This document shows, one piece after another, positions 55,064 to 64,000 of a DNA stretch of 64,000 nt (the first letter of the stretch is position 1; each line of letters opens with the position of its first letter). The notes under the pieces are model-generated. The model worked only from the letters and a program-made list of their open reading frames with translations. It did no database searches and was not told the origin of the DNA. This DNA comes from Cafeteria roenbergensis (lineage: Eukaryota > Sar > Bigyra > Bicosoecida > Cafeteriaceae). A program made the position numbers and the translations under genes. The stretch spans positions 124,001 to 188,000 of the forward strand of contig VLTN01000048.1 in NCBI GenBank assembly GCA_008330645.1. The letters run 5' to 3'.

Positions 55064-57022
55064 TCACTCCAACGACGCGGCGAGGGCGTTGATGGCTTGC
55101 GTGACTGCGACGGCAACCGAAACAACTGCCGAGCGCTGCTCCGCGCTCGCTGCCCCAAGCGACTTGTGGAAGGTCCTCTGGAACCTGTCCGGGTGATAGG
55201 CCATCGCTGCCCTGCGCACCGCGGCCCTGCGGTCTGTGCGGGGAGCGCTCGCAGTCAGGCCCAAGTCCTCCCACGCTAGGCCAGAAAGCTGCGCTGAGCG
55301 AGGCTTGGGACCGATGGTTGGAACGTCGGCCACCTCCATTGAGCGAAGGGACGGCGCCGATGGGCCAAACGCCGCCAAGAAGGCCTTCCACCGGGCCTCC
55401 CAGCCAGCGCCGATGGCTCGTCTCTTGTCAACCATGGATCGCGGCGAGGGCTCGTCCGCGCGTTTGCCTGGCCCCGCCCCGGCACTGGCGCCGGAGCCGG
55501 ACTGGCTCAGCAGCGCATTCCTCCGCTCGCGGGCAGCCTCTGCCTGCGCCGCCGCGAAGTCTGTCCCCCCGACGCCAAACCCTGCCCTCGCCCAGTCCCA
55601 CCCAGGATCAATAGGCCCCTCCCCCCGGGGAGTGGCGCCGCTCCTCGCAGCAGGGCGGGCTGCCCTCCCGCCGGCCCGCCGGGTCCCGCCCTGCTGCGGC
55701 GGGGCGGCCGCGTCGCTGCCCTTGGCAAGCGCCGCTCGGGCGGCAAGCAGAGCCACTTCGCGCCGCATGCCAGTGGCCGCCTGGAGAGACCGGGCCATTG
55801 CCTCCACAGCCGCTGCATCGGCCTGCTGGGACGGCAGAGCCGAGTGCCGCTGGGAGCGGGGCCGGTCATCCGTCTTGCTGTCGTCTCGGCCGACGCACGG
55901 CTGTGGCCTAGACCGCGACGGGAAGGAGTCGGGCGGCGAGCCGGCGACGCTCCCGCAGCTTGCAGCCTCGCGGGGAGTGAAGTGGCCAGGCCTTCTCGCC
56001 GAGGCCTGGCTTCCGCGCGCGGCAGACAGCCGGGGGAGCGGCGGGGAGCCGGGTGACGCATTCCCGGCCGCCGCTCGCAACGTGCGGCTTCCTCTGCGGG
56101 TCGCAGCCCTGGCGGCGGCAGGCGCAGCTCCCGCGGATGCGCCGCTCGCGACGCCGGGGCCGAGCGCACGCGGCTGGTTCGAGGGGTCCGCCGGGCGGCT
56201 GCTGGGGGCCTTCGCGGACAGGGACTTGGGGGGACTTGAAACGGAGTCCTTCCAGTTGGCCCCGCAGCGGGCTGCCATGGACCGCTCGGCAGCCTCGATC
56301 GCGCCCGCGGCTCTGAGCCGCGCCTCGTCGAGGAAGGCGGAGGGGCGTCCGTGGGCGAGCCCCGGGGCTGGCTGCGGTGCCGCCCGTGCGGGGTCAGCGG
56401 GAGGCGGCGCGCACTCATCGCCGAGACTGGGCAACGGCGGCGCCTCGCTGGCCGGAACCGCTGCTCGGGGCGGGGCACTCGGCCAGGAGGGCCCCGGGGC
56501 GAGGGCTGCGCGCGCGGCGGCGAGCACGGCTGCGATTCCATCGCGAAACACCGCTTCCGACACCGGCTCAGCGGCGCTGCGACGGCTCGCAGGTGTCGGC
56601 AGGCTGGGCCGCAGCCGCGCGCGGCCGGGCGCCCCAGTGGCCGTTCCCGGTGCCTCAGACCGTCCCGGAGAGGGAGTCGCTGGAGGCGCTTGAGACGGCG
56701 GAGACATTTCGCTCGCGCAGCGCCCCTGCTGCGCACTGGACGTGGCCGGCCCGGTTGCCGGGCTCTTGGGAAGCTGTGGTGCAGGCAGAGAGGAGGCAGG
56801 CGTCGGCGACGCGCGCGGCGAGCGCGAGCTTTTCCGCCCAGGCCTCTCGGGCAACTCCCGGGGCGAGGCCTCGCGCCTGGCTTCGCGGCGGTCCCTCAAG
56901 GCCGGGACGCTGCCGTACGGCTCAGGCGCGGATGCTCCGGCAAAGAGCCACGCAAGCTTCCCGTTGAGGCTCGAGCTCCGGCCGAGCATGCCTCCCATTG
57001 CGCGCTTGTCGTGGGACCTCAT
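55064..57022 (-). CDS. NFKBIL1-like protein with degenerate J-type C-terminus
   Basis: From the ATG at 57022 the frame encodes 652 residues. The C-terminal ~110 residues match the NF-kappa-B inhibitor-like 1 tail: RRAIGAGWEARWKAFLAAF, a spacer ending ADVPTIGP, WEDLGL, then AAMAYHPDRFQRTFHKSL and a final helix VAVTQAINALAASLE. The HPDRF segment corresponds to the HPD of a J domain. In the human protein the same region reads WHPDRFLQRF and ends in a similar SQALN helix. Everything before it is Ala/Pro/Arg/Ser-rich and disordered. A good acceptor (pyrimidine tract then ACTTGCAG) lies upstream at about 57105-57114, so a 5' exon between 57115 and 57350 is possible. NFKBIL1 relatives are nuclear and linked to RNA processing. 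The role here is inferred from the family only. Confidence 0.72.
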   Translation of the reverse strand: MRSHDKRAMGGMLGRSSSLNGKLAWLFAGASAPEPYGSVPALRDRREARREASPRELPERPGRKSSRSPRASPTPASSLPAPQLPKSPATGPATSSAQQGRCASEMSPPSQAPPATPSPGRSEAPGTATGAPGRARLRPSLPTPASRRSAAEPVSEAVFRDGIAAVLAAARAALAPGPSWPSAPPRAAVPASEAPPLPSLGDECAPPPADPARAAPQPAPGLAHGRPSAFLDEARLRAAGAIEAAERSMAARCGANWKDSVSSPPKSLSAKAPSSRPADPSNQPRALGPGVASGASAGAAPAAARAATRRGSRTLRAAAGNASPGSPPLPRLSAARGSQASARRPGHFTPREAASCGSVAGSPPDSFPSRSRPQPCVGRDDSKTDDRPRSQRHSALPSQQADAAAVEAMARSLQAATGMRREVALLAARAALAKGSDAAAPPQQGGTRRAGGRAARPAARSGATPRGEGPIDPGWDWARAGFGVGGTDFAAAQAEAARERRNALLSQSGSGASAGAGPGKRADEPSPRSMVDKRRAIGAGWEARWKAFLAAFGPSAPSLRSMEVADVPTIGPKPRSAQLSGLAWEDLGLTASAPRTDRRAAVRRAAMAYHPDRFQRTFHKSLGAASAEQRSAVVSVAVAVTQAINALAASLE

Positions 57023-57765
57023 GCCATGCGAGCCGCTCGGCCCCGCAGGCAGCTGGCCGCTCTCCAGACGCGAATGCTGGTCAGTGGCATCATTTTGCAC
57101 CACACTGCAAGTCAGGATGGGTGGTAGGGGAAGGGGGAGGGGAGGGCGCGGGCAAAGGGGGTCGAGGAGGCGCAGCAGCAATTGCAGCTGACGCACTGAC
57201 ACGTCCCCTCGGCCGCTCGCGTGCCCCCGCCACCCTTCTAGCTCCATGGCTCGCGGGCGCCACTGCATTTGCCATTCACGACACTTGAGCCCGCCCTGCC
57301 ACGCACAATGAGCCCTCGCGGCCGTGGCCTGGTCGGCACGAGCGGACATTGGACTCTCACCATCTCGTTCGCGCGCTCCAACTCGCTGACGCTCGAATCG
57401 CCCGGCCGCGGTCAGGAGCGTGGGGGCCGCCCCGGGTCAACGACATGCCACCTCGGGTTGCGCGGGCATTCCCACCGGGAGTGCACCCCGCCCACACTCC
57501 TGCTGGCGGGCAGAGCACGGTCGAACGTTCCGTCGCGAGCAGCTCCGTCGCGCAGCATGCGAGGGCAGCGCGCCTCGTCTCATCGATGGCCTGTTTCCCG
57601 CTGACCCTGCCACGCGGTTCCCCACGCGTTCCTCGTGACCACGGGCCGCACCCTTGAAAGTCGGTTCGAGGTTGCTGCGCTGCTCCGACAAGAAAGCCGC
57701 GGCTCGACTCCAATGGCTCGGCCGCTTGAGCTGTCCAAGCTCGGATGCGCGGCCACACGCCCCGC
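57023..57765. other. Intergenic upstream of NFKBIL1-like gene
   Basis: No confident gene is present. It may include a small upstream exon of the NFKBIL1-like gene on the minus strand (57115-57350) and the 3' flank of the Cir_N gene. Frames on the plus strand in 57269-57657 lack any recognisable content. Confidence 0.4.
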
Positions 57766-58914
57766 TCAGGCGTCCCGATGAAAGCGCGATCTCGCCTCCG
57801 CTGCCTCGCGCTGCTTGCGCTCAGCGCGCAGGGCCGCGAGCGCGTCGCTGTCGAGGCCAACGCGCAGCGCCAGCGCGCTCTCCGAGGGCAGGGCAGCCCG
57901 GCCGATGGACCCCGCGACGCCAAAGGTGTGCTCACGCGGCTCGCTCCTACTTCGACGGCCGCGCTTCGCGTGGCGGCTTCTGGACCGAGAGCGGTCCAAC
58001 GGTGATCGCGCTCCCGCGTCCAGCCCAACGCCGGCCGAGCCCACACCCCCGCCCCCACCGTCACGATGGCAAGAGGCGTCGCTGTCGCGGCGGTGCCGCC
58101 GCCTGCTGTCCGGCCTCGCCCGCTTGGCTGACCGCCCCATGCAGGCAGCGTCCTTGGCCGATCGGCCGCACCGGCCAGCGTCCCCGCCAGCGTCCCCGCC
58201 AGCGTCCCCGCCCTCCAGCACAGCAGCGGCTGCTTCCAGCCTGCCCGCCAACCTGGCCTGGACCGCCTCGGCGTCTGCGCCGCTCTCTGCTGCAGCCGTC
58301 GAGGCTGACGGCGCCTTTTTCGCCTGGTGCCGCTTCAGCCTGTCAATGGCGTCAGCGATCGCAGCCGCCCCGTCCCCGGAGTCCGTGAAGCCCAGCCTAG
58401 ATCGCTTCCACGCGTCGGCCCCCTCGCGCTGGCCCTCTGCCTGGGCTTGCGATGCGGCCGCGTCGCCAGCGGGCGCCTGGGCGCCGCCGCGGCCAGGGCG
58501 CCGGCGGAGCTGCGGCTTGGGCCGGTCACGCCACCACTCGTCCCCGGATCGGCGCAGCTCTTTCACCGCGTCGCCCCCAAACTCGGCTCCCTCTGCCGCC
58601 TCGGGGGCGGGGTCCCGGCCAGCGCGTTGCGCTGCGGCAACTGCAGCCTCGCAGGCCTCTCTCTGGCCCGGAAGCTCAGCAGCTGCCTCTCGGTCAGAGA
58701 GGCCATCGTCTAGCGCGGCCCCCGCGGACGGATCGCCCGGCTCTGTGCCTCGGCGTCGAAGGGCGCGCAGCCGCTGCGCATGTTCTGCCGAGGCGCCGGC
58801 CATGGCCGCCGCGGTGGCCTTTGCTTCCACAGCGGCTTCATCGCGCTCCACGCGCTGGATGTTGTCTCGCCGCCATACGTGCCACGACTTGTGGTGCAAG
58901 ATGTTGAGGCTCAT
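57766..58914 (-). CDS. LENG1-like protein with Cir_N domain
   Basis: The gene encodes 382 residues without introns. The N-terminus MSLNILHHKSWHVWRRDNIQRVERDEA is the Cir_N signature (family form: NILxxKSWHVxxxxNxxxVxxDE), which occurs in CIR1, LENG1 and related splicing-associated proteins. A charged coiled-coil stretch follows, including AQRLRALRRRG. The C-terminus has an RS-like tract (SRSRSRHAKRGRRSRS) and ends with LRAERKQREAAEARSRF, resembling the conserved LENG1 tail. ELRRSGDEWWRDRPKP in the middle is also LENG1-like. The start is set by the Cir_N motif beginning at residue 1-5. It is probably a nuclear protein linked to the spliceosome. There is a GGDAGGDAGGDAG repeat near residue 250. 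Confidence 0.82.
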   Translation of the reverse strand: MSLNILHHKSWHVWRRDNIQRVERDEAAVEAKATAAAMAGASAEHAQRLRALRRRGTEPGDPSAGAALDDGLSDREAAAELPGQREACEAAVAAAQRAGRDPAPEAAEGAEFGGDAVKELRRSGDEWWRDRPKPQLRRRPGRGGAQAPAGDAAASQAQAEGQREGADAWKRSRLGFTDSGDGAAAIADAIDRLKRHQAKKAPSASTAAAESGADAEAVQARLAGRLEAAAAVLEGGDAGGDAGGDAGRCGRSAKDAACMGRSAKRARPDSRRRHRRDSDASCHRDGGGGGVGSAGVGLDAGARSPLDRSRSRSRHAKRGRRSRSEPREHTFGVAGSIGRAALPSESALALRVGLDSDALAALRAERKQREAAEARSRFHRDA

Positions 58915-59417
58915 GGCCCGAGTGGCCCACTCCGGGCATGGTTGCCATTTTTGACGCGAAAGGCAGAGCCGCGCTGCAGGTTCCGCCGAGCCGCTGGCGA
59001 AGCTCGACCCCATCGCCGCGAGGCGTTTCGGCCTGGCGTATCGCCACGCACTTCGTCGCGGCGAGCATGGCTGAGGCTGTTGATCGGTGTGAATGTGACT
59101 GGGCTGCGCCCTGCGGTGGCTCCAGGCCCAGCACGCGCCCTCGCTCTGCACACCTCTCACCAACAAGCAACCACGCAGTGTCTCAATCCAGCCGTGCAGC
59201 GGGCGAGGCAGCCGCTTCCCTCCAAAACCGCCGAGCCGTGTACCCGCGGCCGCCCCTGCTAACGCTGGCACCGCCGCCTCGCTCCAGGCCGCAGCCGCAC
59301 CGGCGCCGCTACCCGCGATGCGGACTCGAGCCCTCGCACCACCTGAAAGCTATCTCCACCTGCTGCATGTGTGGGGGCGATGGGCACCGGATGGTCGGGA
59401 GCACCACCGACGTCACA
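58915..59417. other. Intergenic between Cir_N gene and four-TM gene
   Basis: No gene is supported. Contents are the upstream region of the Cir_N gene and the 3' flank of the four-TM gene. A short ACGTCACATCACATCGCATCG string (59410-59430) spans the stop codon of the latter. Confidence 0.4.
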
Positions 59418-60382
59418 TCACATCGCATCGAGAACCAAGACCAAGCAGTTGCAGCAACACAGGAGACTCCAGCCCACCAGGTTGATTATCATCATCACGA
59501 AAGTGTACTGCGGGCACGGCGACGGGCCCACAGTGTGTATCCACGCGCTCAGGGCGGCAGCAATGTTGGGGGGTCGGCGGAGGCGGGCTCTGACGGTAGC
59601 GCCTGGCGCCTCTGCCAAGCTGCAAACGTTCCTGCCGGCCCACGGAGGAGATTTCCAGCCCTGACCCCTTCCTGCCCCCCGCCCCCCGCTTCTCCCGCTC
59701 GCAATGCCAGCCCCGGCACGCGTGCAACGCGTCGCGGCGCTCGCTGCATCACTCACCGTCCTGACGGGGTCCAGGCACGTGTCGATCAGGGGGTTTGTGT
59801 ACACGAAGCTCATTCCGTAAATGCTCCACCCGAACAGCACGCCGTTGCCCAGCAGCCGAAGGATGAAGAAGTACCGTTGCACCTTGGATTCGGAAATGTC
59901 CCCGAGGCACAGCGTTATGGGCAGCATGCAGCCGCAAAGAATGACAATTGGCGACAACAGGCCGATGAGGGCAAGTCCGACCGACAGAAATCGCATTTCA
60001 GAGGCCAAGTGGGGATCGGGGCAGAGGTCGCCCTCCGCGACAGCAAAGCCCAGCAGCGGGCCCTGCGCGGCTCGGCCGGGGTCAGCAGCGGGGACGAGAC
60101 ACGTTGGTAGAGGAGGATGGGCGAGGGGGCGGCCAGGCCGCAGCTCCTCGCGCCGGAAGCGGGCGCGCCAGCTCCTGGGGCCCTTTGCCCCGCCCGCGCC
60201 GCGCGCAGCGCAGGCTATCGTGTGCGCGCTTTGCCCCGCCACTGCGGCCCAGCGCTCACGTAAATTGCCGACATGCAGGCCGTCGCTATGCAAGTTGAAA
60301 TAGCCGACACCTTGAGCGTCGCCTTCCAGAACGACGCGCGCGCTTCTTCGGCGAGCCGAGTCGGCATGTTGATGTCGCGCAT
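59418..60382 (-). CDS. Small four-transmembrane protein
   Basis: Three exons (60382-60260, 60062-59757, 59507-59418) give 172 residues, and both joins are in phase. Predicted membrane segments are about 21-45 (LKVSAISTCIATACMSAIY), 64-93 (FLSVGLALIGLLSPIVILC), 105-128 (YFFILRLLGNGVLFGWSIYG) and 144-171 (FVMMIINLVGWSLLCCCNC). The segments carry many cysteines, including a CCCNC cluster in the last that could be palmitoylated. The loop between TM1 and TM2 contains a single Cys (GDLCPDP). The chain starts MRDINMPTRLAEEARASFW and ends VLVLDAM. Tetraspan size and topology are clear, but I cannot assign a family. The tetraspanin CCG motif is absent. Confidence 0.75.
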
Positions 60383-60730
60383 GACTCCGAGCGGCGTGTA
60401 TCGCGCAATGGCAACGGGTTCCCCGAAGGCGGCGGCACGGGTGGGGACGAGCCGAGCCAATGGCGTGCTCGGGGCGCTGGCCAGATTGGCTCTGCACTCC
60501 ACGGCAGCTGCGCTCCCGGAGGTGCTCCAGGGCATGAGAGCCGCGAAACGACCGCGGGCGGGCACCTCTGGGCCCGCCCCCCGGCCGTTGGGCGGCCCGG
60601 CTTGCCGAGCAACGGGCCCTGGACGCGCGCTCAACTTCGCGGAACTGGCGGACGCGATGTTTGCCTGGGTTCGAACATTCGCGCCAGGGCGGCTGTGCGT
60701 TTTCAGCAGAAGAAAACCGTCACCGACGCC
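60383..60730. promoter_or_regulatory. Divergent promoter region, four-TM protein / multi-pass protein
   Basis: These 348 bases separate two head-to-head membrane-protein genes. No clear TATA element or repeat is seen. Confidence 0.4.
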
Positions 60731-63700
60731 ATGCGGCCGCCAGCCGCGGCCGTGGCCGTGGCCTGGGCTGCCCTTGCCGCCCAGCACTCGCGCGCCATCC
60801 CCGTCCCCTGCCAGTGAGCTCGCGTGGTCCCGCTTGCCGTGCTGTGTGGCCGGAGCAACGGGTCTGCGACCGCCAGAGCGATGTCCCGCGCTCGACGGCC
60901 AGGCAGCGTGCGGCGCTGGCGGGCCCCAACCAGCACGTGCCTCGCCCGGCTCCTGCTGATTCGCGTTGCAGATCCGGGGAGGGGGCGTGCCCCGGGCGGG
61001 AAGGCCTGCCGAGCGTCGGCGTGTCGACGGCCGCGGCTTACTTTCGCCGCTCCGACCGGTTCTTCCGCCCGCTCAGCGGCTCGTGGGCTGACTTTGCACT
61101 GTTCAACTGCACCCCCGAGCACTCTCGCCTCGACCGCCCGCGCTGCGGGCTGGCGTGGCCCACAGCGGCGCGGGAAACGCTCGCCAACGCCGACGCAGCG
61201 GACGCCGCGCGCGTGGCTGCTGTGGTCGACGGCAGCGCCCGGCCGGACGGCGTCCCTGTGTTCGACGACCCCCTGTCGTGGGCGTGGCGCAACGTCGTCC
61301 TCCTTGACGCCGGCGCCCTCTCGGGACCCGCAACGGATTTTCAGGCAGCCAGGCAGCGGCCTGCTGACTCTGCCACCGACGTCGCCACGGCGTCGGCGCG
61401 GCTAGCGGAGTTGTCAGGCCCGCAGGCGCGGGCCATGCTGCCTCGGGCGAGCCTGCTGGGCGCGGCAGAGGTGGCAGCAGCCCTGAGTGCCGCAGTCGCC
61501 GCGGCAGCCAGCGAGGGCTCGGCTCTCAGCGGCGCCTCTGGCAACGAAACGGGCGCTGCAGCTGGCACTGGCGCTGCCCCTGAGGAAGGCTCCGTCCTTC
61601 CCGGCTCTGCCATGACTGCAGAGCTGGGTTGGCAGGGTCTCGTGGTGGGGGGGGTCCGGGTGAGCGCTGGAGCCGAAGGGCTCGCTGGCCGCGTGGCGGC
61701 GGCGCTGGAGGACGCGACCGCCGCCCGCGCGCCCAGGGGGTCGGCCAGGCAGTACGTTGAAGGCGTGGGCATGTGGAGCAACACCCTGCTGGCGCTGGCG
61801 CTGGCGCTGCCGGCAGCCGCGCTGGTGTTCTCGTGGCTGCGGACGGAGTGGGCCTGGCGGCATGTGCTCTGCCGGTTAGGGTGCCAGCGCTGCGACGGGA
61901 GACATGCCACGATGCCCGGGGGGTCGTGCCGTGGCGGGTGGGCGTGCCTGGGGCGCGGCGTTCCAACGGCCAACTCGCTGGGGCGGTGGTGGGTGGCGGG
62001 GTTTGTGGACAGCAAGCCGGCCAGCGTGCGGGGGGGAGAGGACGGCGGCGGCGGCGGCGGCGGGTCGGGAGCGGACGAGGTCGTGGCGGAGGGCGACGCT
62101 GCCGAGGCTGCGGAGGCTGCCGAGGCCGAGGCGGTGGGTGAGCGGCCCGCCGTCCCGACGGCTGCAGCGCTGCGGAACGTTCGCTTTCACTACAGGGGCT
62201 GGTGCCGCTGGCTTCTGGCAGCAGGGCTCACGATGTTTGCCGGAGCAAGCATTGTCGGCGTGACTGCGAGCCACAGGTGGGGAGCGTTAGCGATGCGCGG
62301 GGCGGGGGAGGCCATGATCACGGCGCTGGACGGCGCGGCAGAGGCTGTGCAGGCGATGGAGCCGGCGGCGCAGGCTGCAGTGGAGGGCTTTGCCGAGCAG
62401 GGGCTGCGGCTGCTGGTGATGGGGTTTCTGGCATCGGTGACCGGGCAGCGACAGGTCCCTGACGCCGCTCTGTCGGCTCCCGGAAGCGTTCCCGGGGCCC
62501 CCGCTGTACCCTCTGCCTTCGCCGGGCCGCTGAACGGACTCCTTGCCGGGGACGCTTCCACCGGCGCCGGCATCAACACCAGCCGCCTCCTCGCCAGGTC
62601 CAGGTGCGCTCGGCGGCACGTTCCCGGAAACGGCACGGCCGCGCTGTACGTCCGGGAGCAGGCCGGCATCCAGGTGGGGCCCTTCGGGTTCGAGGTGGAC
62701 GCGGCCGCGGCGCTCAAGGGCCGGCTGCTGCCCCGGCCGATGTGGGTGGTGGAGCACATCGGAACCACGCAGCGGAGCGCCGCCGAGGCGGTGGTCGGGG
62801 CGGCAGAGCGGGTGGCGGCCTTGGCGAGCGCTGCCGCGTCGCTCAGCAGACCGGCGGCATGGTCGCTCAACGAGACGTCAACGCACGCCTCCCAGCTCGC
62901 GGCCTCCCGCGCTCGCCTGGGCGCCCTCAACGCGCGAACGCAGTCTGCGCTACGGTCCGCCGACGGCTCCAACGGGCGCTTGGAGGGCGCGGGCCGCGGC
63001 ATCACGTTTCACCGACTGCCAGAGCCAGCCTCCCCGACCACCAGCACCACCGCCGGAGTCGACGTCGTTCGCTCTGCGCTGGCCGCCTACAACGCCAGGC
63101 CGTCACGGGCGCTCGCGGAATCCGTCGCAGACGGGGTCGAGGACACTGCCAACGGGCGGCTTGACGGGCAGGCTTCGCAGGCCGTGCGAGCAGGCTTTGT
63201 CAACAACGTTGAGTCCATCATCACGGCCCTGTCGACCACCGTGCCCGACGGGGCAGAGCTGGGGTCCCTGCTGCAGCGCTGGTCGCTGCTGGTTTCGGCG
63301 GAACGATCATCCGCTGCGGCTGCGGAGATGGCCCTGGCCATTATGGCTTTCGGCAACGAATCGACGTTTGGAGTGACCCCAACCCTTCCAGTCGCGGCGC
63401 AGCGCGTGAACGAATCCTTCCTGTTTTTGAGAGACGCCCAGGCGGCGGCGCTCTCCCTCGCAGAGGCGATTGTGGGGAGCGACCTTGCGGCAACGGCAGC
63501 CTCCCGAGCGCCAGCGGGCGCCGACGCCGCGGAGTTGGCTGCCGCCACGGCCGCCGCCAACGCGGCGACTGTCTCTCCCGCCGGGGCGGCCTGGGCGCTG
63601 CCGCCCACGCTTCCCGTCGCCGGCAGCGCTGCCAAGGCGGCTGCTTCCCTGGCGGCGGTGTTGGCCCATCACGGCGCCGCCTTGGCCGCCGCCGCCGCCG

Positions 63701-64000
63701 CCTCCTCCTCCGCCTCCGCCTTGGGAGGCTCCATCCCGGCACCGGGCTGGACCGTGTCTCCGGCCGGCGCCGTGCTGGTGCCGCCCGCTCCGCCCACGCC
63801 CTCGCTTCGAGCGTCTCTGGGGGCTCTGCCCTCACTGGAGCAGCTCCGGGTGGAAGACGTCCGTACGCGAAACCTCACGGCCCTGCAGAGCTGCGGCGAG
63901 GACGTCAGCGAGGCGTACGCGCGGTTCAGCGAGTGGGTGGCGCCCGAGCCGCAGGCCGCCACCAGGGTGCGTCAGCTGATTGCGGACCTCGCGTCTGCGC
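60731..64000 (+). CDS. Large multi-pass membrane protein, prominin/tweety-like topology (partial)
   Basis: Exon 1 (60731-60813) encodes a signal peptide (MRPPAAAVAVAWAALAAQHS). A 158-base GTGAGC...GCAG intron joins it in phase to an open frame from 60972 to the window edge, so about 1,038 residues are visible and the 3' end is missing. Order: a ~270-residue extracellular region with Cys and Trp (WADFALFNCTPEH), TM1 near 297-317 (LLALALALPAAALVFSW), a ~120-residue cytosolic loop starting with a Cys/His cluster (HVLCRLGCQRCDGRH) and ending acidic, TM2 near 441-461 (WLLAAGLTMFAGASIVG), then a >570-residue second extracellular region with several N-glycosylation sequons (NETS, NGTA, NESF, NLTA). 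Two extracellular regions around a short Cys-rich cytosolic loop recall prominin or tweety proteins, but I find no decisive signature. Confidence 0.72.

Noticed and set aside
57269-57690. Several overlapping plus-strand frames in the gap upstream of the NFKBIL1-like gene
   Set aside because: No domain, no supported start, and compositions typical of non-coding GC-rich sequence.
1-64000. Search by eye for transposons, retroelements, virus-like genes, integrases and terminal repeats
   Set aside because: No reverse transcriptase, integrase, transposase, capsid or polymerase motifs and no paired long terminal repeats were recognised. All repeats found are short tandem ones.

Overview
The window looks like nuclear DNA of a very GC-rich unicellular eukaryote. 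The evidence is dense genes on both strands, short GT-AG introns, mitochondrial and secretory targeting peptides, and purely eukaryotic families (ferlin, calpain, cGMP-dependent kinase, proteasome beta subunit, SDS22, TXNDC17, sterol reductase). Composition and intron style would suit a heterotrophic stramenopile such as a bicosoecid (Cafeteria-like), but that assignment is an inference. I recognised no mobile element, virus-like element, CRISPR array, rRNA or tRNA.

Layout. 1-6.4 kb: the 3' end of a low-complexity gene (+) and a 1.5k-residue Ala/Ser-rich protein with an ankyrin-like N-terminus (+). 7.1-8.5 kb: kynureninase (+), convergent with a four-exon proteasome beta-1 gene (-). 11.2-14.0 kb: a surface protein with ELWxxDGT-type repeats and one apparent homopolymer frameshift (-). 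14.8-20.6 kb: mitochondrial ribosomal protein uS9 (-), divergent from a lipid-anchored cGMP-dependent protein kinase (+). 21.1-23.8 kb: a delta-24 sterol reductase-like FAD enzyme (+). 24.2-26.8 kb: a WD40 protein and a basic SP-rich protein (both -). 27.2-29.5 kb: prolidase (+). 29.7-32.7 kb: a secreted acidic/His/Gln-rich repeat protein (+). 33.0-40.8 kb: a 2,506-residue ferlin (+). 41.3-43.3 kb: a C2H2 zinc-finger protein (-), divergent from a UIM-calpain fusion (44.0-47.0 kb, +). 47.2-49.5 kb: SDS22/PPP1R7 (-), divergent from a 1,433-residue disordered protein (+). 54.3-60.4 kb: TXNDC17, an NFKBIL1-like protein, a LENG1/Cir_N-like protein and a four-TM protein (all -). 60.7-64 kb: the start of a large multi-pass membrane protein (+) that runs off the window.

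The genes do not form an operon or a pathway cluster. Themes that recur are housekeeping proteolysis (proteasome, prolidase, calpain), membrane and surface biology (ferlin, ELW protein, secreted repeat protein, multi-pass proteins) and signalling or phosphatase control (PKG, SDS22). Across 29 inferred introns the donor is GTGAG in 28 (one GTAAG) and the acceptor ends GCAG in 28 (one CCAG). That uniform grammar made the exon models possible, and reading frame joins correctly at every one.
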